From: Pseudomonas allokribbensis | GTDB taxonomy: Bacteria > Pseudomonadota > Gammaproteobacteria > Pseudomonadales > Pseudomonadaceae | Assembly (NCBI RefSeq): GCF_014863605.1 | Contig: NZ_CP062252.1 | Location: forward strand, 4,039,001 to 4,103,000 | DNA: 64,000 nt | Direction: 5' to 3' | Program-made: the position numbers and the translations under genes | The notes under the pieces: generated by a model | The model's input: the letters and a program-made list of their open reading frames with translations, nothing else | Databases searched by the model: none | What the model was told of the DNA's origin: nothing | Shown: positions 18,738 to 26,973 of the stretch, piece by piece | Layout: each line of letters starts with the position of its first letter | Numbering within the stretch: the first letter of the stretch is position 1

Positions 18738-19615
18738 CATGGGGTCTGTTTTTGCAGCCACGCCAGAAACACCTGAGCCGATGCGGACGCCTGTGGTGCA
18801 ACGCCGTAGTAATAACGTGGCAACGGCATGCGCAAGTCGGGCAGCGGACAGACCAGTCGACCGCTCGACAAGTGCGTGCCCAGCAACGTGGTCGGGCACA
18901 AGGCAATGCCCTCGCCCGCCACCGCAGCCTCCAACACCCGATGCATGTAATCGAACTGGCGAATCTCCTGGCTCGCACTCTGACTCTGGCCAAAACGCAG
19001 CGCCCAGTGGTGCCAGTCCTCACGCCGGGCCCTGACGGTCAGCAAGGTGTGCCGGCCCAGATCCGAAAGATCCGCCAGTGGTAGTCGCTCGATCAACTCG
19101 GGCGCTGCCACCATCAGCAATTCATCCTCGAACAACGCGTGCGACTCGATGGTCGGCGCCCAGTCGTCACGACCACGGCGGATGACAATATCGAAGCTGT
19201 CCTGTGCAGGATCCGGGGATCGAGTCTGGGTGATCACTTGCGGCTCGATGTCCGGGTGCTCTGCCATAAAGGCATCCAGCCGGGGCATCAGCCACAACTG
19301 GGCAAAAGACGGTCGAGTGTTGATGATCACGGTCGGCCGTGCCGCCTGCTGTCGCAATTCGGCAGCAGCGTCGGCGATCTGCGCCAGACCGGCGCTGACC
19401 TGGTGATAGAAACGCTGGCCGGCGGGCGTCAACAACGATTGCCGGATGCGCCGTTCGAACAGCAGCACACCCAGGTGTTCTTCCAGCAATTTGATGTGTC
19501 GACTGACAGCACTGTGACTCACATGCAGTTCTTCGGCCGCCAGCGTGAAACTCTGATGACGGGCGGCGACCGCAAAGGCACGAACCGCGTTGAGCGGCGG
19601 GAGTGATTTGTTCAT
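18737..19615 (-). CDS. LysR family transcriptional regulator (GcvA-like)
   Basis: A 292-residue LysR protein: N-terminal winged helix (PLNAVRAFAVAARHQSFTLAAEELHVSHSAVSRHIKLLEE) and a C-terminal substrate-binding fold. The N-terminus and SHSAVSRHIK recognition helix place it with GcvA/AmpR-like members. It is divergent from a LysE exporter gene with a 106-base shared region, so that exporter is the likely target. Such regulators often bind T-N11-A sites; I did not find a clear one here. The effector is unknown. Confidence 0.88.
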   Translation of the reverse strand: MNKSLPPLNAVRAFAVAARHQSFTLAAEELHVSHSAVSRHIKLLEEHLGVLLFERRIRQSLLTPAGQRFYHQVSAGLAQIADAAAELRQQAARPTVIINTRPSFAQLWLMPRLDAFMAEHPDIEPQVITQTRSPDPAQDSFDIVIRRGRDDWAPTIESHALFEDELLMVAAPELIERLPLADLSDLGRHTLLTVRARREDWHHWALRFGQSQSASQEIRQFDYMHRVLEAAVAGEGIALCPTTLLGTHLSSGRLVCPLPDLRMPLPRYYYGVAPQASASAQVFLAWLQKQTP

Positions 19616-19721
19616 GGGTCTAATTTAGTCACGTATGCGCTGCATTTAAAGCGTTTGTCACTCGCTCGTCGCCGCGCCAATCTGCCCGCACGCCCAATCC
19701 CGCGCCCTGACGGAGCCAGAC

Positions 19722-20330
19722 ATGCACAGTTACGGACTCTTTGTACTCTTCGCCACCCTGACCATTTTGAGCCCTGGCCCGGGTGTGGTGCTGACCTTGT
19801 CCAACGCCGTGCGTCTGGGCTGGGCCGGCGCAGTGCCGGGAATTCTGGGGATTGCCTCGGGGGCGTTCGTGGTTGCCGCCCTCAGCGCTACCAGTATCGG
19901 CCTGATTCTCAGCGCCTCGGCAACGGCTTTTACCGTGCTGAAATACGCCGGCGCCGCCTATCTGTTGTACCTGGGTTTCAAGAGCTGGCGTTCGGATCGT
20001 TTCCGTACCCTGCAAGACGTCCGCCCTTCTCGCCCGGGTTACCGTTTTCTGGAAGCCGCGTCCCTGCAGTTCTTCAATCCCAAAGCCATCTTTTTCTTTC
20101 TGGCGGTGTTCCCGCAGTTCATCGACACCGCACAGGCGTTCCACCCGCAGTTTTTCAAACTGGTGGCCTCTTATGCGGTGCTGGTGATTCTGGTGCACGG
20201 CAGTTATGCCCTGCTCGCCAATGCCGCCAAAGGCTGGTTGTCGAGCCCGAAAGGTTCCTGGCTGGCAGCGAAAGTCTCGGGCGTGACCTTTGCCGGTTTT
20301 GGTCTGTTGATGGCTTCGGCAACTCGCTGA
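19722..20330 (+). CDS. LysE/RhtB family amino acid exporter
   Basis: A 202-residue inner-membrane protein with six spans. The conserved N-terminal region SPGPGVVLTLSNAVRLGW and the middle AASLQFFNPKAIFFFLAVFPQF are typical of LysE/RhtB exporters of amino acids or homoserine lactone-like compounds. GGAG precedes the ATG at 19722. The last 127 bases overlap, in antisense, the 3' end of a convergent DNA-repair-like gene, a larger overlap than usual. The upstream LysR is the likely regulator. Confidence 0.9.
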   Translation: MHSYGLFVLFATLTILSPGPGVVLTLSNAVRLGWAGAVPGILGIASGAFVVAALSATSIGLILSASATAFTVLKYAGAAYLLYLGFKSWRSDRFRTLQDVRPSRPGYRFLEAASLQFFNPKAIFFFLAVFPQFIDTAQAFHPQFFKLVASYAVLVILVHGSYALLANAAKGWLSSPKGSWLAAKVSGVTFAGFGLLMASATR

Positions 20331-21172
20331 TCAGACGGCGGATGCTCCACCTTTTTCAACGCAATACGTTTGCCGCCACGCCCGGCAATCCCGCCGGCCT
20401 GCCCGTTCTGCTGCTTGCCCATGCGCGCCTGGGTAATCAATCCGGGGATCAATTCCCCTTCAGGCAGATTCTTCCAGAAGCGCATGGGCAAATGCCCCTG
20501 CATGACCTTCTCGTTCAACCGCGCCGGATTGAAGATGTGGCTGTAATAAGCCAGCCACAACTCACCCTGCGGATCATCAACGTTCTGCGCCAGTTGCCGC
20601 CATTCCACCGGGCACTGGCGATGATGAATCAACTGCTCGCCATCGTAGTAAACCCCGTCGCGCGGCGTGGCGATCAGCCAACGATGCCGGCCCATGCGGC
20701 CGATGAAGTGTTCGCTGGCGCTGTGCAGGATGTCGTGGGCCGGTTCGTGCCATGCTACGTATTGGGGGCCCGGCAGCTCTGAAGGACGCTCGATGAAACG
20801 CACGAACGCATGCAGATGATGGGCTTCGCGCTGCACCTGCTTGATCCGTCGCTGCAACTCGCTGCCCAGTTTGTCGCCGGCCATCATTGCAGTGCGATCA
20901 CCATGGCTGACCCGCCAGAGCACTTCATAAAGCAGACTCCAACGCTGATCGCCACGGTATCGCGACGCTTGTTCCAGGGTGTCGAGCAACGCACGCGGAA
21001 TCCGCGCCTGAAAGGGTCCCTGCCCTTCAGGCACCGACACGTCACCGGCAAACAGATCACTCACCCCTTCCGAAGCCCAGCTCACCAGACTCGGATCGAT
21101 TTCATGGCTGAGCAGCCAGCGCGCCTGTTGGCGCCAGGTGTCGAACAGGTCGTCGCAATCGAGATTGATCAT
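20204..21172 (-). CDS. TIGR03915-family putative DNA repair/metabolism protein
   Basis: A 322-residue cytosolic protein of the family NCBI names TIGR03915, in which the partner is always a radical SAM protein. Visible landmarks are RYRGDQRWSLLYEVLWRV, AHHLHAFVRF, FIGRMGRHRWLIATPRDGVYYD and MRFWKNLPEGELIP near residue 260. After that comes a basic, Pro-rich tail of about 55 residues that runs antisense into the LysE gene. Its ATG overlaps the radical SAM stop by four bases. Uracil-DNA-glycosylase-like activity has been discussed for related proteins, but the reaction is not established. Confidence 0.82.
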   Translation of the reverse strand: MINLDCDDLFDTWRQQARWLLSHEIDPSLVSWASEGVSDLFAGDVSVPEGQGPFQARIPRALLDTLEQASRYRGDQRWSLLYEVLWRVSHGDRTAMMAGDKLGSELQRRIKQVQREAHHLHAFVRFIERPSELPGPQYVAWHEPAHDILHSASEHFIGRMGRHRWLIATPRDGVYYDGEQLIHHRQCPVEWRQLAQNVDDPQGELWLAYYSHIFNPARLNEKVMQGHLPMRFWKNLPEGELIPGLITQARMGKQQNGQAGGIAGRGGKRIALKKVEHPPSDQRVAEAINRPKPAKVTPETFAASQEPFGLDNQPLAALASRA

Positions 21173-22389
21173 CCCCACAACCCCATCTGCTGCGGCATCG
21201 GCCGGTCGCGCAGTTGTTGATAGAGCATCTGGCTGGTGACTTCCGACTGCTGCGGGTGGTAATCGCTGGTGATGATGAACGGTTTGGCCTTGGCCAGCAC
21301 ACAGCGCATGCGCGCCACGTCTTCGTAGCGAATGCGCCGCTGCCGACGCAGTTCCACCAATCGCTCGGTGGTACGCAGGCCAATGCCGGGAATGCGCGAG
21401 ATCAACGCCGGCTCGGCGCGGTTGAGATCCAGCGGAAACACCTCGCGATTCTGCAGCGCCCAAGCCAGTTTCGGGTCGATGTCCAGCGCGAGATTGCCCG
21501 GCCCTTGAAGCAATTCATCGGCGGTGTAGCCGTAACTGCGCAGCAGAAAGTCGGCCTGATACAAGCGGTGCTCGCGCATCAGCGGCGGCGCGGCCAGCGG
21601 CACGCTTTTCGGGCTGTCGGGAATCGGGCTGAACGCCGAGTAATAGACCCGGCGCAGGCGGAAGTTGCCGTAGAGCGCCTGAGCGCTGTGCAGAATCGTA
21701 CTGTCGTCGGTGTCATCGGCACCGACGATCATCTGCGTGCTCTGCCCGGCCGGGGCGAACTTCGGTGCGCGGGGCTCGTTGAGTACGGTCTGCACACCGG
21801 TGTAGATGGTGTTCATGGCTTGCTTGATCGAACCGATCTGTTTTTCCGGCGCCAGCGTCTGCAGGCTGGCATCGGTGGGCAATTCGATGTTGACGCTCAA
21901 GCGGTCGGCATAACGCCCGGCTTCTTCGATCAGCGCAGGATCCGCTTCGGGAATGGTCTTGAGATGGATGTAGCCACGGAATTCATGTTCTTCACGCAAC
22001 AGCTTGGCGACGCGCACCAGTTGCTCCATGGTGTAGTCCGCCGAACGAATGATCCCGGAGCTGAGGAACAACCCGCTGACGCAATTGCGCCGGTAGAAAT
22101 CCAGGGTCAGCGTCACCACTTCCTCGGGCGTGAAACGCGCACGGGGCACATCGCTGGAGCGTCGGTTGACGCAGTATTGGCAGTCATAGAGACAGAAATT
22201 GGTCAGCAGAACCTTGAGCAGCGACACACAGCGCCCGTCCGGCGTGTAGCTGTGGCAGATGCCCATGCCATCGGTGGAACCCAGCCCGCTCTTGCCCTCG
22301 GAGCTGCGCTTGGGCGCGCCACTGCTGGCGCAGGAGGCGTCGTACTTGGCGGCGTCGGCGAGGATGCTGAGCTTGTCGATGAGTTGCAT
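21169..22389 (-). CDS. Radical SAM protein, putative DNA modification/repair (TIGR03916 type)
   Basis: This 406-residue enzyme has the radical SAM cluster CxxxCxxC in NFCLYDCQYCVNRR near residue 75, and a C-terminal helix-hairpin-helix segment (LISRIPGIGLRTTERLVELRR), which suggests DNA contact. It should use a 4Fe-4S cluster and SAM. I chose the ATG at 22389, which starts MQLIDKLSILADAAKYDASC; 18 upstream codons overlap the promoter. A perfect LexA-type box sits 13 bases upstream of the start, so it is probably induced by DNA damage together with the downstream gene. Confidence 0.88.
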   Translation of the reverse strand: MQLIDKLSILADAAKYDASCASSGAPKRSSEGKSGLGSTDGMGICHSYTPDGRCVSLLKVLLTNFCLYDCQYCVNRRSSDVPRARFTPEEVVTLTLDFYRRNCVSGLFLSSGIIRSADYTMEQLVRVAKLLREEHEFRGYIHLKTIPEADPALIEEAGRYADRLSVNIELPTDASLQTLAPEKQIGSIKQAMNTIYTGVQTVLNEPRAPKFAPAGQSTQMIVGADDTDDSTILHSAQALYGNFRLRRVYYSAFSPIPDSPKSVPLAAPPLMREHRLYQADFLLRSYGYTADELLQGPGNLALDIDPKLAWALQNREVFPLDLNRAEPALISRIPGIGLRTTERLVELRRQRRIRYEDVARMRCVLAKAKPFIITSDYHPQQSEVTSQMLYQQLRDRPMPQQMGLWG

Positions 22390-22402
22390 GGCAAGGACCT
22401 TA

Positions 22403-22422
22403 TACTGTTCGCATATACAGTA
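22403..22422. promoter_or_regulatory. LexA-type SOS box upstream of the radical SAM gene
   Basis: TACTGTTCGCATATACAGTA contains CTGT-N8-ACAG with extended TA ends, matching the gammaproteobacterial LexA consensus. It lies 13 to 33 bases from the start codon, the position where LexA would block transcription. Confidence 0.85.
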
Positions 22423-22477
22423 TAGAGTCCGCCCACGGGCCACAAGCCGTAAAACGCCCCTTCATCAGTCAGACTTA

Positions 22478-23233
22478 TTACAGTCGGCTGTCAGCTGCGA
22501 TGGTCGAGGATTTACGCACCGGGACAGGCTGCATCGCTTCGGGCCATTTCACCCCGAACCGCGCTGTCATCTCCTTGCGCCCCGTCGCCGTCAACGTCAG
22601 CGTCCGACTGTCCAGATCCTGCGTCACCCATTTGCGCTTCAACGCGGTCTGCAACAACGCCGCCCCGAGCGATCCGCCCAGATGCGGCCGGCGCATGCTC
22701 CAGTCCAGGCACGGGCAGGCAAAGCGTCGGCGCAAGGTCGACAGATCCCTGACCTCAATGCCCACCCCTTCGAACAGCGCCTCTCCGCTCTCGCTCAAGC
22801 GGTAGGTCTGCTCATCGGTTTCCACCAGCCAACCGCCCTCCAACAACCGGTCATGCAGCAACACCGCCAACGTCCCGGCCATGTGGTCGTAGCAAGTACG
22901 GGCGAATTGCAGGCGATCCGGTGTGTGGGGTTTGAAGGCCGGCGCGGGGTTCTGGCCGATCACCATCAGCGCTTCGAGGGCCTGGGCCACGCGCTTGTCG
23001 GCGAGGCGGTAATAACGGTGGCGGCCCTGCACGTGCAGGCGCACCAACGCCAGGTCCTTGAGTTTGGCCAGGTGCGCACTGGCGGTCGAAGCGCTGACGT
23101 CGGCGAGGGTCGCCAGCTCCGTCGCGGTGCGGGCATGGCCGTCCATCAACGAACACAGCATTTTGGTTCGCGCCGGTTCCGCGATGGCGGCCGCCACTTG
23201 CGAGACGCCGATGTCTTGATGTTCTGCGTGCAT
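22478..23233 (-). CDS. ArsR-type winged-helix regulator with long C-terminal domain
   Basis: A 251-residue protein. Residues about 10-90 form an ArsR/SmtB-like winged helix (EPARTKMLCSLMDGHARTATELATLADVSASTASAHLAKL, wing VQGRHRYYRL). The remaining 150 residues contain a second helical domain with CPCLDWSMRRPHLGGSLGAALL. No typical ArsR metal-site motif is evident. It is divergent from a cytochrome P450 gene 79 bases away, the likely target. The ligand is unknown. Confidence 0.8.
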   Translation of the reverse strand: MHAEHQDIGVSQVAAAIAEPARTKMLCSLMDGHARTATELATLADVSASTASAHLAKLKDLALVRLHVQGRHRYYRLADKRVAQALEALMVIGQNPAPAFKPHTPDRLQFARTCYDHMAGTLAVLLHDRLLEGGWLVETDEQTYRLSESGEALFEGVGIEVRDLSTLRRRFACPCLDWSMRRPHLGGSLGAALLQTALKRKWVTQDLDSRTLTLTATGRKEMTARFGVKWPEAMQPVPVRKSSTIAADSRL

Positions 23234-23312
23234 ATTTCGCTCCCGGACGAATCATCGCCCTCAAGGACTGGAGATAGTAGCAACACTTTCCCCACCGACA
23301 AGGTTGCGAACC

Positions 23313-24413
23313 ATGGACCCGATCATCGCTGCGACTCACGCCGATCCCTACCCTTACTACGCCGAACTGCGCGCGGCGGGCGGTTTGACCTTTCATCACG
23401 GACTGAAACTGTGGATCGCCAGCAGCGCCCGAGCGGTGTGCGCGGTGCTGGCGCATGCGGATTGCCGGGTGCGCCCCGTGCAGGAACCAGTGCCCAAAGC
23501 CATCGCCGATGGCATGGCGGGCAAGGTGTTTGGCCAGTTGATGCGCATGAATGACGGCGAAGCTCAGCGCTGCCCGCGTTCGGCCATTGAGCCGACGCTG
23601 GGGCTGATCAATGACGAAGATGTCAGAGCGCTGGTCGCCGCACGGTTGGTGACTAACGATGCCGACGGCTTATATAAGGCAATGTTTCGCGGCCCGGTGT
23701 GCGTGGTTGCGGCTTTGCTCGGATTCACTCCGGCACAAGCGCGGGCGATCAGTGAGCTGACTGCGGATTTTGCAGCGTGCCTTTCACCGCTGAGCAATGA
23801 CCTGCAACTGGCGGCAGCGCATCGAGCGGCAGAGCAATTGCACGGTTACTTCATTGAATTACTGGCGGAGCCAAACCCGTTTCTCGCCGACATTCAGCAG
23901 CGCTTTTCTGGCGAAGAAGACGCACTGATTGCCAACCTGATCGGCCTCTGTTCGCAGACGTTCGAGGCTACCGCCGGGCTGATCGGTAACGCGTTGGTGG
24001 CGTTGCAGCGTCAGCCTGAATTACACGACGTGTCAGTCGATTCGCTGCTGGCCGAAGTCCAGCGCTTCGATCCATCGGTGCAGAACACCCGACGTTTTGT
24101 CGCGAACACCTGCGAAATCGACGGCGTGCGCTTTGAAGCGGGCGACGTGATTCTGGTGTTGCTCGCCTCAGCCAACCGCGACCCGGCACTGAATGAAAAC
24201 CCGGATCGTTTTCTGCCGGATCGCCCGAACCGCCGCAGCTTCACGTTCGGCAGCGGTCGTCATCAATGCCCGGGGCAAAGGTTGGCGATGACCATTGCCA
24301 GCGCCACCGTCGGTGAAATCCTCGCCCATGACATCGACCTGAAGCGGTTCGCCTGGCATTACCGCCCTTCTCTCAATGGGCGGATTCCATTGTTCTGCGA
24401 GGCAACGACTTAA
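23313..24413 (+). CDS. Cytochrome P450
   Basis: A 366-residue soluble P450, somewhat shorter than the usual 400. The heme ligand is Cys319 in FTFGSGRHQCPGQRLAM. The I-helix segment QTFEATAGLIGNAL keeps the acid-Thr elements, and EVQR plus the following PSVQNTRR provide the K-helix ExxR region. No ferredoxin or ferredoxin reductase gene is adjacent, so electrons must come from elsewhere. It stands alone, divergent from an ArsR-type regulator, and its stop overlaps by four bases the 3' end of the convergent dmeF gene. ATG 23313 is preferred to the TTG upstream. Substrate unknown. Confidence 0.87.
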   Translation: MDPIIAATHADPYPYYAELRAAGGLTFHHGLKLWIASSARAVCAVLAHADCRVRPVQEPVPKAIADGMAGKVFGQLMRMNDGEAQRCPRSAIEPTLGLINDEDVRALVAARLVTNDADGLYKAMFRGPVCVVAALLGFTPAQARAISELTADFAACLSPLSNDLQLAAAHRAAEQLHGYFIELLAEPNPFLADIQQRFSGEEDALIANLIGLCSQTFEATAGLIGNALVALQRQPELHDVSVDSLLAEVQRFDPSVQNTRRFVANTCEIDGVRFEAGDVILVLLASANRDPALNENPDRFLPDRPNRRSFTFGSGRHQCPGQRLAMTIASATVGEILAHDIDLKRFAWHYRPSLNGRIPLFCEATT

Positions 24414-25336
24414 GCGTTGCGCAATTCGATGGTCAGGTGCGACAGCTCATGCACCGGTGCCAGACGCTCGCGAATCGCCTCGGCAGTCACGCCCGCAGCC
24501 GCCACCACACTGACAATCGCCGCCCGCGCCTGCGGGCCGACCTGCCAGACGTGCAAATCGCTGATGCGCACATCGTCGGAGGTTTCCAGCAGTTCGCGGA
24601 TCTCCTCGGCCACCGGTTCATCGGTGGTGTCGAGCAGCACGGCGGCGCTGTCGCGCATCAGATTCCAGGCCCATTTGGCGATGACGATGGAACCGACGAT
24701 GCCCATCACCGGATCCATCCACACCCAGCCCAGATAGCGACCGGCAAGCAGCGCGGCAATCGCCAGCACCGACGTCAACGCATCGGCCAGTACGTGCACG
24801 TAGGCTGAGCGCAGGTTGTTGTCGTGATGGTGGTGATGGCCGTGATCGTGGCTATGGCCGTGGTCATGATGACCGTGATGGCCGGCCAGCAAAAAGGCGC
24901 TGAGCAGGTTGACGCCCAGGCCGACCACGGCGATCAAGGTGGCCTCGCCGAACGCCACACTGGTGGGCTCGAACAGGCGGAAAACCGATTCCCCGGCAAT
25001 GCCCAGCGACACAAGCCCCAACACCATCGCCGAGGCAAAACCCGCCAGATCGCCGACCTTGCCGGTGCCGAAACTGTAGCGCCGGTTGTTGGCGTTGCGC
25101 CGGGCAAAACCATAGGCCGCCGCCGCGATACCGAGGGCGCCGGCGTGGGTCGCCATGTGGAAACCATCGGCCAGCAGTGCCATGGAACCGGTGAGGTAAC
25201 CGGCAGCAATTTCGCCGATCATCATCACGAACGTCAGCGCCACCACCCACAAGGTGCGGCGGGCGTTGTCGTCATGGGACGCGCCAAGAAACTGGTGATC
25301 GTGGGAAAAGTCGTCAGACCGAGTCGTCAGATTCAT
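24410..25336 (-). CDS. dmeF: Cation diffusion facilitator, Ni/Co efflux (DmeF-like)
   Basis: A 308-residue CDF transporter with six spans (first TLWVVALTFVMMIGEIAAGYLTGSMALLADGFHM, carrying the HxxxD-type metal site) and a long histidine-rich loop between spans IV and V (HHGHHDHGHSHDHGHHHHH). The C-terminal cytoplasmic domain follows. DmeF-type proteins export cobalt and nickel across the inner membrane by proton exchange. It lies 11 bases downstream of an RcnR/DmeR-like regulator gene, which supports the Ni/Co assignment over zinc. ATG 25336 is chosen; the frame extends upstream over the regulator gene. Confidence 0.88.
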   Translation of the reverse strand: MNLTTRSDDFSHDHQFLGASHDDNARRTLWVVALTFVMMIGEIAAGYLTGSMALLADGFHMATHAGALGIAAAAYGFARRNANNRRYSFGTGKVGDLAGFASAMVLGLVSLGIAGESVFRLFEPTSVAFGEATLIAVVGLGVNLLSAFLLAGHHGHHDHGHSHDHGHHHHHDNNLRSAYVHVLADALTSVLAIAALLAGRYLGWVWMDPVMGIVGSIVIAKWAWNLMRDSAAVLLDTTDEPVAEEIRELLETSDDVRISDLHVWQVGPQARAAIVSVVAAAGVTAEAIRERLAPVHELSHLTIELRNA

Positions 25337-25347
25337 GGTGTCGGTGC

Positions 25348-25623
25348 TCACTTGGAATAACGGCGGATGGCTTGCAGCAACTCTTCCACGCCCTGGGCGC
25401 GGGCTTCGTCGCTGAGGTCGGGATGGGCGACATGCTCGCGGGCATGGGCCTCGATGAACTGCTCCATCAAACCGTTGACCGCGCCGCGAATCGCCGCCAT
25501 CAGGTGCAACGTCTTGGCGCAATCGGCCTCGGACTCCAGCGCCTTTTCGACGGCCTGAACCTGCCCGGCAATGCGCCGGACCCGGTTGAGCAACTCGCCT
25601 TTGTGTTCGTGCGTGTGCGACAT
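25348..25623 (-). CDS. dmeR: RcnR/DmeR-type Ni(II)/Co(II)-responsive repressor
   Basis: A 91-residue all-helical CsoR/RcnR-family repressor. It begins MSHTHEHK and has Cys35, His60 and His64, the same positions as the metal ligands His3, Cys35, His60 and His64 of E. coli RcnR. IRGAVNGLMEQFIEAH is the family core. It should bind a G-tract operator upstream of its own gene and release it when nickel or cobalt binds, switching on the downstream efflux gene. Confidence 0.9.
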   Translation of the reverse strand: MSHTHEHKGELLNRVRRIAGQVQAVEKALESEADCAKTLHLMAAIRGAVNGLMEQFIEAHAREHVAHPDLSDEARAQGVEELLQAIRRYSK

Positions 25624-25624
25624 A

Positions 25625-25646
25625 CCTATACCCCCTACCCCTATAT
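25625..25646. promoter_or_regulatory. G-tract operator for the RcnR/DmeR-type repressor
   Basis: On the minus strand this reads ATATAGGGG-TA-GGGGGTATAGG, ending one base before the ATG. G-tracts flanked by AT ends are the known target type of RcnR/CsoR-family repressors. Confidence 0.65.
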
Positions 25647-25733
25647 GGCGAGCATAGTCGCTGTTCGGATCGAAAGGGGCAAGGTCTGTTTTCGACCGTC
25701 CGTCGCGGTTTGAGATTTTGACGTGAAAGGATT

Positions 25734-25761
25734 GAGGCGGAGCGTCAGACGGCACCGCCTC
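25734..25761 (-). terminator. Hairpin downstream of higBA
   Basis: Perfect 7-base arms GAGGCGG and CCGCCTC with a 14-base loop, 43 bases after the antitoxin stop. The T-tract is weak. Confidence 0.45.
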
Positions 25762-25804
25762 TAGAAGGCTTTTCAGATGCAGGGCCGTTGGGAGCCCTCG
25801 TCTG

Positions 25805-26116
25805 TCAGGCCCATTGCAGTGGCGGGGACGACGAGAAGCAGAGGTCTACGTCCAGTTTTGCGGCGGCCGACAGATTGACCAACGCGTCCAGAGAGAACTT
25901 GTCGATTTTGCCGTTGAGTACGTCGTTGAGGCGCGGTTGAGTGATGCCAAGGCGCTTGGCCGCCTCCTTTTGGGGAAGCTCCCAGGCTCGAATGGTTTCG
26001 CAAAGCGTGCGCATCAGCTTGGCCCGCAGACGCATGTTGGCCGCTTCCTGCGGCGTGTCTTCCAGTGCATCCCAGACGCTTGAGAAACGCTGGGGTGGGT
26101 TTTGATGATCCTTCAT
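25805..26116 (-). CDS. higA: HigA-like XRE family antitoxin
   Basis: A 103-residue protein with a single helix-turn-helix domain (LPQKEAAKRLGITQPRLNDVLNGKIDKFSLDALVNLSAAA, residues about 47-90). It follows the HigB-like toxin gene after three bases, the order used by higBA systems. It should neutralise the toxin and repress the shared promoter by binding the palindrome at 26543-26560. The N-terminal 45 residues are helical and may contact the toxin. Confidence 0.86.
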   Translation of the reverse strand: MKDHQNPPQRFSSVWDALEDTPQEAANMRLRAKLMRTLCETIRAWELPQKEAAKRLGITQPRLNDVLNGKIDKFSLDALVNLSAAAKLDVDLCFSSSPPLQWA

Positions 26117-26119
26117 GGT

Positions 26120-26443
26120 TTAGCCTATTTCCTGGTATCTGGCGCGTGCCAGTTCTATGTCTCGCGTCTCGGTTTTGCGGGTGGTCTTTTGCAGGGCGTG
26201 CAGCACATAAATCGCGTCAGGCCGGTTGACCACATAAAACACTCGAAACGCCCCTGAGTCCTCGGTGATTCTGATTTCATTGACGCCTCGTCCGACGGTT
26301 TTCATGGGGCGCCAGTCAAAGGGTTCGTCGCCCTGTTGCAACAGATCCAATTGGAATCCTGCAGCTCTGCGAGCATCGAGGGGAAAAGCTCTCAGATCCT
26401 TGAGCGCACTCCCGACAAATACCACGTCCTTGTGTCTTGGCAT
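26120..26443 (-). CDS. higB: HigB/Gp49-like RelE-superfamily toxin
   Basis: A 107-residue protein of the Gp49/HigB type (phage-derived). The core VFVGSALKDLRAFPLDARRAAGFQLDLLQQG, then RPMKTVGRGVNEIRI, AFRVFYVV and LHALQKTTRKTE are the family landmarks; toxins of this group cut mRNA on the ribosome. ATG 26443 is preferred, although the frame is open for 41 more codons that overlap the promoter. With the downstream higA gene it makes a type II toxin-antitoxin pair. Confidence 0.86.
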   Translation of the reverse strand: MPRHKDVVFVGSALKDLRAFPLDARRAAGFQLDLLQQGDEPFDWRPMKTVGRGVNEIRITEDSGAFRVFYVVNRPDAIYVLHALQKTTRKTETRDIELARARYQEIG

Positions 26444-26542
26444 TGGCTTCTCCTGTGTTGGAAGGAAAAGCGTAATAGCCCGGACAGAATCGTGTGGCGG
26501 CGGTGTGTTGCAAGGAATGGCAGCGATCACATACCAGCATGC

Positions 26543-26560
26543 TATATCGAAACCGATATA
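26543..26560. promoter_or_regulatory. Palindromic operator upstream of higBA
   Basis: TATATCG and CGATATA arms separated by AAAC, 100 bases upstream of the toxin start and within an AT-rich promoter region. The likely ligand is the HigA dimer or HigBA complex. Confidence 0.6.
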
Positions 26561-26647
26561 AATCAAGTTTGAATTGGCTTATCTGACATTTGGTATCACA
26601 AAGCAGAATTTCGCGAGCCAGCCCCCCTGATAAGCCGACTCAGACCC

Positions 26648-26680
26648 TCTGTGGGAGCGAGCTTGCTCGCGAAGGCGGAC
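26648..26680. repeat. Pseudomonas REP element
   Basis: GTGGGAGCGAGCTTGCTCGC followed by GAAGGCGG is the standard REP palindrome (perfect GCGAGC/GCTCGC arms) of fluorescent pseudomonads. A related half (TTCGCGAGCCAGC) is at about 26608. Confidence 0.88.
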
Positions 26681-26895
26681 TGAAAAATGACGCATCATTT
26701 TGCCCCCATCCGGGAGGCTACATCGCCTTGCGCCTTTGCCTACAACTACGCCAGAATCCGCCGGCTTGTGCGGCTTGGAGCCTGCCAGTAACTTGATTCG
26801 CATCACTGAATGGTCAGTGAACGGGTTTAGTCGCTCGGACGGTTTTAAGTTGCATGCAGTCCATTTAGTCAGGTGTTCATTTGCCTGTGCTCAAT

Positions 26896-26973
26896 GGTAG
26901 CTGTGCGTAGGGCGTCTTCGGGCGCGCCGGGAATGCTTAGAACCACCGGTCGACTAACCTGCGCATAGCTGCC
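26896..26973 (+). ncRNA. Structured leader element upstream of the DUF6124 gene
   Basis: A 12-bp stem (GGTAGCTGTGCG with CGCATAGCTGCC, including two G-U pairs) encloses a GC-rich hairpin with a UUCG loop (GGGCGTCTTCGGGCGCGCC). It ends 55 bases before the DUF6124 start. The two G-U pairs favour a structure formed in RNA over a DNA palindrome. It could be a cis-acting leader or a small mobile palindrome; no Rfam family is claimed. Confidence 0.5.
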
